Source of the DNA: Armigeres subalbatus
Taxonomy: Eukaryota > Arthropoda > Insecta > Diptera > Culicidae
Assembly (NCBI RefSeq): GCF_024139115.2
Contig: NC_085141.1
Coordinates: 135,593,822-135,657,821, forward strand
Reading direction: 5' to 3'
Length of the DNA: 64,000 bases
A program made the translations under genes and the position numbers. Under the pieces are notes generated by a model that saw nothing but the letters and a program-made list of their open reading frames with translations, did no database searches and was not told the DNA's origin. Shown here piece by piece: positions 55,713 to 64,000 of this stretch; positions within the stretch are counted from its first letter, which is position 1, and each line of letters begins with the position of its first letter.

Positions 55713-56736
55713 ATGCAATGAGCTATCATAACAAGTATGGCATTTTTTGATCGGTTTGCATGCGAGATTTGATACAAAACGCTTAATTCAAAGAATGACA
55801 CACAAAATTATTTGAATGTTTACAATTTTAATTCATTCGCCCAATGTCTTGAGTTTTCTCCCAGATATGCCCTGGTATCGTTCGTTTAAATGATTTTAAA
55901 AATACATTCTTTATCTAGTGAACAACGACTTATAGGTGAAATAGGGCTCCCAGTGTCAAATAAAGCTTTAAAAGTTTGATACTACTTTGTTCATTCGTTG
56001 TTCATTTTTTTTATTCGTATATTTATTTGGTAGACACTCTGTGTTCTTCACCGCTACTGTGCCGTGATCTACTGTGGTACTCTGCTGAACAGAGTCCACA
56101 CAGAATCTATTTTTAGATGTCCATAACTCGTTATTGTTGTCGTTGCCAGTCCATAGTCCATTGTGTTAATTTGTCCATGTGGTAAATCCAGTGATTGTTG
56201 CTTTGTTCGATTGTCATTAGTCGAAGAACGTTGGAGGAATGCCTCCGAGAAGAACAGTTTTGCTAGTCGTCATCAGGCAGCCGTGTCGGTGAGGCGTGTT
56301 CCCCAAAACGCCACAGTACGGACTGCGCTTCTGGCGACTGACAAGGGTTTGGTGGAGGGGCCAGAGTTGTCACATTTAAATCCTACCAGTTCATTATGTC
56401 CTTCTTCAGTAAAATCGCTCAGGAGCGCCCATCTTTCATAACTGCGTTGATAAAGGGCCTGTTTGCTGCAGGTTTTCTTCTGATTTCGTAGCTTGAAAGG
56501 TTGATGTTGATAAAGATTTCTGATCCGAAAAATGCCGCCAATAGCAGCAAAATGACGTGACTGATTACAGGCATACTACAGGTTTGGTTTCTTCGGAAGT
56601 ACCCCATTGCCTAGTCTGACCATCCGGAATGCTTGCATTATGTCTGTAACAGTCTTAAACTTTTGAATTCTTGCTTGATTTTCCAAAGTTACGTCTCCAA
56701 TTTCTTCCACAATGTATTCAACAAGTCCTGTTTCTT
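55713..56736. other. Gypsy remnant or unassigned
   Basis: No readable protein apart from short frames. Lies between the gag-like and pol-like pieces of the minus-strand gypsy element. Confidence 0.35.
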
Positions 56737-57132
56737 CTATGTTGACCTTTTGTGCTGTAAGCTCCTTCGATTGACAATAATCAGCAAAAGACTAACGATC
56801 AAGTTCCGCAATTCAAACCCATTAACCGGGACTCCAAACGTCTGGCGAAGATCTTCCAGAGTTTCCTCATAAGATTTCGACATGAAGTCTGTTCGAGTGT
56901 GTAACCAAGTTCTAGCGGAACCTTTCAGTTGCTTAATGACTACTAACTTCATAGTTTGGCTATCCAGCCAAAGTGCATGCTTCGTATTGTCGGCGATCGC
57001 AATGAAAAGGTTGATATCTTCATTCCCACATCCCCAAAATAACGGTAAAAAAGCTGCAACTTCCTCAAGACGATAACCATTGATTGAAGGTACTAGTCCA
57101 ATGTTGATACATTCGGTACCTTCTTTGTACAT
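56737..57132 (-). pseudogene. gypsy gag-like remnant
   Basis: Minus-strand frame of 131 codons. FLPLFWGCGNEDINLFIAIA, LKGSARTWLHTR and YEETLEDLRQTFG correspond to the helical gag domain of gypsy elements (F.G......F......W..L......A..WL......F...). Position upstream of the RT piece on the minus strand agrees. Confidence 0.65.
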
Positions 57133-57473
57133 TTTACATTGATAAATTGCGATCCGGAAACGAATTTGTTAAGAATCCGTCACTGTGCCTGTCGTGTTTG
57201 GAGGTAACAGTTTTCCAGGTTTAACTATTTTTCATTAACCTTATCGTTCCCTACCTACCACGTGCATAGGCCTGACTGGATTGTAACGACGGAACTATAG
57301 CATTCATAGTACTTTGAGCAAGGATTCCTACAGATTCCTATCGAACTTCAACTGGCAGTATTCTGGTTGGAGGAAGAGGAAGCACTACAATGATCTCCGG
57401 AATGAACCAGCTCATTTTATGTCTTCTGACTTCGCAGGAATATCCCACTTCTGATGTTGTGGAGACTTCAATA

Positions 57474-57553
57474 AATACGACTCATCTGATTGGAGTTGTC
57501 TCAGTCCATTCTCTACCTTGATTGAATTAGACAGATACATTAATGTTATTTAC
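57474..57553 (-). repeat. gypsy 5' LTR (partial)
   Basis: Matches 51925-52048; see that entry. Confidence 0.6.
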
Positions 57554-57970
57554 GTCAGGCATAAGTACTTTAGGCATAATGAACCATAACGGACGTTAGA
57601 CATAATGTAAGTTCACCCTAATTTTCATCTACTCAGTGACTGAGTAAGATTGTATTGCCGTTTTTTTTTCTTCCCTCGGAAATTTTACTCAATTTCCATC
57701 AAAAGCAGGAATACTTATATGTTTGAGTAGTCCCGCTTTTGACGGAAATTGAATAAAATTTCCGAGGGAAAAAAAGAGGGCAATACAATTTTACTCAGTC
57801 GCAGAGTAGGTGAAAGTTAGCGTGTTAAGCATAATCGACGTTAGGCATAATTTTGCCATCTATATGTAATGGGCTGTTCTTTGATTCATTTTATAACTGA
57901 TGTCCGTTATGCCTAACGCATATTATACCTAACGTACTTATGCCTAACGTCCTTATGCCTAACGGGGTAT
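57554..57970. mobile_element. Inverted-repeat element made of CGTTAGGCATAA motifs, with nested hairpin
   Basis: Left and right parts carry many CGTTAGGCATAA / TTATGCCTAACG words in tandem. It encloses a foldback at 57626-57812. Its right edge truncates the Juan-like element. Related words also sit at 51890-51920. Confidence 0.65.
57626..57812. repeat. Foldback hairpin of about 90-bp arms
   Basis: CATCTACTCAGTGACTGAGT on the left pairs with ACTCAGTCGCAGAGTAGGTG on the right. TTCCCTCGGAAATTTTACTC pairs with the segment near 57755. Few mismatches, loop near 57716. Confidence 0.87.
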
Positions 57971-59265
57971 ACCCTTTTTGCAATCTACTACAAATGCCAC
58001 GAAGGCTTCGCCCTTTGGCGGAAAGGCCCGTGTCATTGGCAAACAAAGATTTTTGACACCCAGGTGGTAAATCAGGTACGTCAGAAGTAAAAATGTTATG
58101 CAATATGGGCCCCAGTATGTTGCCTTGAAGAACACCAGCTCTTACAAGTGATCTATCCGATTTCGAATTCTGATAGTTTACCTGCAGATAGTTTCTGATA
58201 GTTTACCTAAGTTTACCTTATTGGTTTAATAATGTACTGAGGAAACATGAAATTCATCAATTTTACAATCAAACCTTCATGTCAACAACTGTCAAATGCT
58301 TCCTCTATATCAAGAAGAGCAACTCCAGTCGAATATCCTTCAGATTTGTTGAGTCGAATTAAATTCGTAACTCTTAACAACAGATTGAATGCCCAAATTG
58401 TTCATCAGCTTGTTGAAGAAAACAAACTGATTGGAAGATAACTAGAAGCTTCAGATGGATTTTTGTCCGGCTTCAAAATTGGAACAACTTTGGCATTTTT
58501 CCATTTATCTGGAAAGTATGCCAATTGAAAACATTTGTTAACCAAATTTAACCAAAAAGGATAAAAAGCTCTCAGAAAGTTCTTGATTGAGGATGTCTTC
58601 GAGCCTCCGCGTGATCTGATCCTCAATTGGACTAGTGAGACCTAGACTAAAATTATGAGCACTCTGAAACTGCTGAGTAAGCTTTTGAGCCTTTTCGCCA
58701 TTTGTTTATAAAATTTTATTTCCCCCCTTCAAGTTTCGAACTGGGATCCAACTTTGAGACATTATTCCCAAAGTTGGTATTTCTCAGAATAGCGAAACGT
58801 TTAAATTTCATTTTGCAATAACGCCAAATAACTTTCAAAGCGGGATCGCGAGTTCTTTGGTATTTCCTTCTCCTCACATTTTTAAGCTGAAGATCGTCGT
58901 CACTAATAATGGAGGTCAGTTTTATTTTACATTTAAGAATTGCAATGCCTCTGGCTTCAACAATTAAATGTGTCAAAGATACGAGAGCATTATCAATTTT
59001 ACTTTTAGTATCGGGAGGAATACCAACATCAAAATTCCTATAGATATACGTTTGATATAAATCCCAATCAGCTCTATGATAATTGAAAGTAGAGCTGATT
59101 GGATTATAAATGGCTTCTTGCGAGATTTAAAATGTTATAGGAAGGTGATCAGAGTCAAAGTCAGCATGAGTTACCAATTGGCCACACAGCTGACTTGAAT
59201 CCGTTAATACCAAATCAATTGTCGAAGGAATTCGACTGGATGAAAAACAGTTGGTCTTCCAGAGA
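57971..59265 (-). mobile_element. Juan-like (Jockey clade) LINE, 3'-truncated and decayed
   Basis: Minus-strand remnants in order: endonuclease end STIDLVLTDSSQLCGQLVTH and DFDSDHLPITF (59120-59240), a linker (58716-58976), RT start FPDKWKNAKVVPILKPDKNP (58500-58560), and RT end NIFTSDVPDLPPGCQKSLFANDTGLSAKGRSL (57980-58100), where the FADD box reads FAND. Many stops and frame changes. The wording of the last block is that of Juan elements of mosquitoes as I remember them. It ends abruptly at the inverted-repeat element. Confidence 0.82.
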
Positions 59266-61460
59266 GAGATTTTTCAAAACCGACCATTTCCTTCTGGACT
59301 AATCATCTCCAGAAGTCCAAACAAAGTGTGCTTTCTATTGCAAAGCCGTGTTCCAATTTTTTCCAAAAATTTCTTCTTCTTCGACCATAAAGGCCCACAA
59401 ACTTCAGTTAATTTTTTGGTTACATCTTGAAGCGCAGTCCGGGAAAGAAAAAAATGAGATTTTCTAAATTGTTCAATTTCTTCTGGACTAAACAAGTCCA
59501 GGACTCCATACAAATTTTGGTTTTGGATTGCAAAGCTCTAGTCCAGCGCGGCTTTTCAATTAAAAACCAAAACTTGTATGAAATTCTGGGAACTATCAGC
59601 CTGGAAGAAGATGATAAGTACCGAAAATTTATATTTAATTACTTCACTAGCTCACTTATGACAAGTGATTCAATATAGAATAAGAACCAAATACTGCAAA
59701 ATATTTTGCGGCATGCTTCAACAGTGCAAAGTAGCTGTGTATTCCATGATAGTATGCATGCTGGGAGCAACTGATCTAGAACATAATTTTCAAGCATATC
59801 TGTATTTTAATTCATATCATTTGAACAGCATAGCCATGATGGGATGCTAACGGTTTAACCAGATGTAGATGACTACCAACGGTATGAGCTCCAGAACAAT
59901 TTGGAGTGCTTGGAACAATTCCCTGCGCAATGAACTGAACTACTCCAAAACTGAATTGTAAATAATACCCACGGACTCTGTGAGCCTGTATGAAAAAAAA
60001 AAAACAGTTAACTTCTATTCCATATCAGGTGTAGTTTACCTGGAAGACCAGATGGTCTAAACTCCAGGATAATTTAAAGAACCTAGAACATTTGTAGAAA
60101 TATTTATTGTAGCACGCATGTTAACATTTCTAAAATTGTCTAATTCTCGTAAAAACAGAATCAAAAATCAATTGAAAAACAAAGAAAATACTGAAGAAAC
60201 ATGAATGCCAGTGCCGGGTTGATAACACTCTTAAGTTAGGCAATCAATGCCACCAGCAACGTTAGATATTCCTCTTGGCTTGAACATCCTTAATTTTCCA
60301 TACAAACTTGCGTCTTGGATTTTGAAGTCACGCTCTAATTTTTCATGAATTCTTTCACCAGAGGTCACTATAGAGACCCTAAACCTCAGTTAATTTTTTG
60401 TTTCATCTTAAAGCGCGAACCAGTGTTGCGCAGTGTATTCAACCACCTACAGTTTGGTTTTGTTTTGTAGTCGCACATCTTACCGCGCGGCTGAAGAAGG
60501 ACCCCTTAACGTACTTTCTTATATATTTCATGTATTGAATTGAATTTTTATAATTCAAATTTATACAAAAGATTTCTTTTTGCACAACTAAGAAGTCTGT
60601 TCAGATGTCTGTGCCAAAGCAAGAATCATTCGCGCATAGCGCGCTGTGAAGACTAGAAAATTAATCCAACCGCACAGAGACCCAAGACTGTCCCACACGA
60701 GATACTTTTTTAAACGCATAGGCATGGTAAAAGTTGCACCAGATTTCGGCCCGAGCTAAAACATTCTCAAAAAGAACGCTAACCGGACAGAATCTCATCA
60801 AGGACTGTGCCGTGACTGTGAAAACGCTCATGCTAGGAGAATATGGCGCGAAAAAAAATCTACAGGGTCTCAAATCTTACGTTCACTTTCACCGAATCGG
60901 TTTCCGCACATATGCCTTTTTTACTTGGTTTTTGTATGTTATTGAGATGTATGTATGGCCCACTAAAGAATAGCGATGAGTATTATCATGCATGATATCA
61001 CATCCAACCATTCTATCGTGACTATACCAGCTTCCATTCACTGCAACGATATGATGCGGAGATGAGTCTTTTTCTCGTGTTGTAATTGTACGATTTGAAC
61101 GATTAGATAATTTTTTTATTAGGATGGGCGGTAGTTAAAGTCTACGGCAGTGCAAATGGTTACGATGGCGTTTAGTGTTAATGTTCATTTTTTATTACTT
61201 TTATTTGCATAACTTCTTCGTCAAGACGTTGCCTGAGGCATTGTAGACTAGAGGACTCTTTTCAATAAGTCATCGTATGTTAAATTTACTCATTTACTTT
61301 TCACATTTGACCACCAATTGATTTTCTCAGCAAGTGATCAATCCTTCAAGATTTTTAAGTTTTTCCAAAGTATGTTTATAGATATTGAAAGCTTTTTTCT
61401 CTGCAGATTTGTCTGGGGAAGTGGTCGAGGGGTTTTGCTATTATTTACCGAAAATTTTGA
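59266..61460. other. No gene seen; scattered repeat debris
   Basis: 59270-59570 has two related stretches with TTCTGGACTAA and TTGCAAAGC words. 60437-60500 on the minus strand begins TCCTTCTTCAGCCGCGCGG, like a SINE head, but the body is absent. No coding frame is convincing. Confidence 0.4.
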
Positions 61461-61462
61461 AT

Positions 61463-61585
61463 AGGGCACTGCACGGAAACATCTCTTTCTCTTTCGTTCC
61501 TCATAAATTTTGACGTTTACTGACCTTGTTGTTTTCTAATTTCTTTGCAACGAGAAAGAGACAAAACAGTCCGTGCAGTGCCCTA
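61463..61585. mobile_element. Short MITE, GGGCACTGCACGGA termini, copy 2
   Basis: TAGGGCACTGCACGGAAACA to TCCGTGCAGTGCCCTA. Opposite orientation to the copy at 15943-16061, with the same core (GACGTTTACTG, TTGTTTCCTAATTTC). Confidence 0.83.
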
Positions 61586-61589
61586 TTGC

Positions 61590-62078
61590 CAGTAAACACG
61601 CTGGGCTTCTTGATATCCGAGAAAAACTCAGCAAACACTGAGATTTCAAGGAGAAATAACTTACCATTATACAGAGAACTTAGAATTCTTTCGGAAGAAC
61701 TTCTAAAACGCAACAGACTTTTTTTGCTCTGTTATTTTTGGGAATCTTACGACATTTCTAGATTTTTCATGTCAAGAGGACTGAGCGTCGTTGAACAACC
61801 ATTGTAATATCCTAGTTTGTAATACTGTACCTTGCAACAAAATGACAACTTTCGTTAGCATTTTCCATGGCTCTCATAGATGTGTAAAATTTATCCGCAG
61901 TACAAATAGCACGTGCTATCCAAGCATTCACCGCCAGAATCCACCACGTGGTGGCTAAATTTTTTTTCTGGAGATATATTTTTCTTAGGCGACTATCTGG
62001 CGTGTATTTTTCGTTGCGACTAAAAATGAGCGGAGTAGATTTTTTTTATGGGCGGCACAATATTTAAGTCGTCTATCA
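61590..62078. other. No gene seen
   Basis: Short frames only, no recognised family. Confidence 0.4.
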
Positions 62079-62956
62079 CTCAAAATAATCTACACTTCAA
62101 TGCCACCTGGAAAATCACGTAGATCAGACAGAATGAACTTTCTCCTGACTTCATCTGTCGAAGGTAAAAATCATTGGACCTTAGATAGAAAACAAATTGA
62201 AGACCAGTAATTGTTATCGTGGGGCACTGTGTATGTTACGTGGAAATCACGTGGATGTTCTCAGTATTCATTCACTATTTTAGTTCACTAGGTGCTGTTG
62301 TTCGCTGCCATTTCTGATTGACTTCTAATAAAGAAGTCGAAAATTAACTTAGAAATTTGTTACAATTCATAGAAAACAAGTGGTTTTCGTACAGCAAACC
62401 AACGATATCGATTGTTAGTAGAACAAGCCATGTCTACTTAACTTCTTAAATCTGCAGAAATTGAACAAAGGTATGTACAACATAACTAATGCAGATGTAC
62501 ATAAATGAAATATTTTTTCTCATACTTTTGTAGAAATCCAAAATTACTACCGTTTGTGGCAAATAGCACACCATAAAATGTATAAAAGCAACACCGATGA
62601 AATGGCAGTGACGGAGAAGCTACACATTTGTTTCGTTTTTTGATGTCTATTAAATATATTTTATGCCTCAAAGTTCTTGACTTATTTTAATTGAATAATA
62701 ATAGCTAAAGAAAAATACCTTGAAATACAAATTAAATATCCATAATGATCACCAAAACACCATTTACTTTTTATCAGAACATAACTTTGATGCCACCGGA
62801 AAAGTCACGTAGCTATTATGTGATACTCCAGTAACATGATAAGAGTTCACGAGTTCATTTGTCACCTACGATTCACGTAGCTGCTACGTGAAAAGTATGA
62901 TGGAAAAAAGCCACTTATGTTTTCACGTAACATTGACGTTTGGAATATTTTGAGTG
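62079..62956. mobile_element. Possible inverted-repeat element with CACGTAG motifs
   Basis: CACTCAAAATAATCT at the left and ATATTTTGAGTG at the right are inverted. Phrases TGCCACC(T/G)GGAAAA(A)TCACGTAG recur near both ends, and GTCACGTAGCT/AGCTGCTACGTG words recur inside. No coding content. Confidence 0.5.
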
Positions 62957-62994
62957 TAGATGTGTTGAAAGCAGGGACGGGAATGGTTGACATT

Positions 62995-63603
62995 TCTCGC
63001 TTAACTTTTCAAAAGGACCTAAGTAACATTTTTTTTTTCATGAATTAATTTTAATAGCGCAATCAACAGAACAACATGAAAGCTATTGATTGCAGTATTC
63101 AAATTAATTCATGGAAAACCCAAATTTATCCACCGGTGGTGATGATGCCTTTCTCGATTCAATATGTTGAATTCAAATTAATATTGTAAAAACAGTGCTT
63201 ATTGCCTACATTTCGGCGGTAAAAAGATTTGGTGCAATTCTAGTACGTTGCTTAAAAATTACTTACCGTGGGTTACCGTGGGTTGCGCCACGGCTAAAAT
63301 GATTGATGATTCAATGTGCATTTGTGTTTTTGTTGATTAAAAAATAAAAATATAATCCAAACTGCTTGATTTATTAAAAAACAAAAACAATAGTGTCCAA
63401 CTAGGAAATTTGCTCCGTCGAATGAAACCAGTTGCACTCGAATCTGTCAAGCCCTTCTATATGAAACGCGTTTAACAAAAAAAAAATATTTATGGGCTAC
63501 ACACATACACACTTTTGGAGTGAAATTATAGCCTTCTGGTACAACTTTGTTGTACGAGAAAGGCAAAAATGTTACTTAGGTCCTTTTGAAAAGTTAAGCG
63601 AGA
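62995..63603. mobile_element. Inverted-repeat element, TTTTCAAAAGGACCTAAGTAAC termini, copy 2
   Basis: Left TCTCGCTTAACTTTTCAAAAG, right CTTTTGAAAAGTTAAGCGAGA, same family as 34669-35047. Contains a fragment of the CCTTTCTCG family at 63119-63564. Confidence 0.82.
63119..63564. mobile_element. CCTTTCTCG / CGAGAAAGG repeat family, copy 2
   Basis: Left ATCCACCGGTGGTGATGATG with CCTTTCTCG, right TTGTTGTACGAGAAAGGC, as at 11979-12909 but without the tandem 199-bp units. Nested in the element at 62995-63603. Confidence 0.65.
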
Positions 63604-63644
63604 TTTCTTTTTACCATTCATTCTTCCATCAGGGATGCCAGACA

Positions 63645-63755
63645 TACAGACATGTCTGTATTTATACAGACATTTGGTCTTGCATACAGACTTCATACAG
63701 ATTACAGACATTATACAGACTTTTGATTAAAGTTACAGACTTTTACAGACATTCA
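63645..63755. repeat. Irregular ATACAGAC repeat
   Basis: ACAGAC, mostly as TACAGAC or CATACAGAC, recurs about ten times with variable spacing. Non-coding; next to the SINE. Confidence 0.75.
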
Positions 63756-63810
63756 GTTTTTAAAAAAAACTTTGGGCTGGAAACAGAATCCTGTTGAGCT
63801 TTCCAATAAA

Positions 63811-64000
63811 ACTTCTTCTTCTTCTTCTTGGCATTACATCCCACACTGGGACAGAGGCGCCTCGCAGCTTAGTTAAGCACTTCCACAGTTATTAACCGCG
63901 AGGTTTCTAAGGCAAGTTTCCATTTTGCATTCGTATATCATGAAGCTAACATGATGATACTTTTATGCCCAGGGAAGTCGAAACAATTTCCAATCCGAAA
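63811..64000 (-). mobile_element. SINE (Feilai-like), cut by the window end
   Basis: Inverted (CTT)n tail followed by GGCATTACATCCCACACTGG and the rest of the body up to TTTCCAATCCGAAA. The tRNA-like head would lie beyond 64000. Confidence 0.9.

Larger units (their letters stand above)
51925..57553 (-). mobile_element. Ty3/gypsy LTR retrotransposon, badly decayed
   Basis: A similar sequence, GACTTCAATAAATACGACTC through TTAGACAGATACATTAAT, occurs at both ends (51925-52048 and 57474-57553) in the same orientation, taken as LTR parts. Between them on the minus strand lie gag-like, RT and integrase remnants in 5'-to-3' gypsy order. Every frame is broken many times. A MITE (53306), a TTAA-flanked element (55396) and unrelated sequence near 54.4-55.2 kb are embedded. 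Confidence 0.7.

Overview
The window looks like nuclear DNA of a culicine mosquito, most likely Aedes. The reasons are repeated tRNA-derived SINEs with triplet-repeat tails (Feilai-like), Juan-like, RTE, copia, BEL/Pao and Ty3/gypsy retroelements, many short TA-flanked inverted-repeat elements, and short GT-AG introns in genes of dipteran type. Most of the 64 kb is transposable element. The species call is an inference from these families; no search was run.

Layout. 1-14.9 kb: the first coding exon of a pecanex homologue lies on the minus strand at 13983-14135, so everything to its left belongs to its first intron or lies beyond it. That interval holds a five-element stack: a decayed copia element (507-11431) interrupted by a young BEL/Pao element (1305-7340), a SINE (7918-8210) and two MITEs (8619-8880, 9412-9838). 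14.9-21 kb: many MITEs, several nested, including a long near-perfect hairpin. 21-25.2 kb: an unrecognised plus-strand gene with a KEN motif, repeated STP motifs and a duplicated exon that carries a frameshift. 25.4-26.9 kb: an unusual TA-flanked element with many ACCCATAT-type subterminal repeats, carrying a small intron-containing gene-like unit. 28.9-32.7 kb: a six-coding-exon mitochondrial carrier of the 2-oxodicarboxylate type. 34-36.4 kb: more nested MITEs. 37-42.6 kb: a minus-strand LTR element with matching 5-bp target duplications whose interior is a degenerate ATCCAAATC-like array, internally duplicated, with two SINEs of a second family. 42.9-46.3 kb: a broken RTE-type LINE. 48.3-49.3 kb: a minus-strand gene for a secreted, Thr/Ser/Pro-rich protein. 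51-64 kb: a decayed Ty3/gypsy element, a Juan-like LINE remnant, SINEs and MITEs.

Four host-type genes are supported: pecanex exon 1, the 390-aa unknown, the carrier and the secreted protein. They sit in divergent or isolated positions and nothing suggests a joint pathway. The best candidates for something undescribed are the gene-bearing element at 25440-26872, the array-filled LTR element at 36992-42631, and the exon-duplicated gene at 21054-25234.
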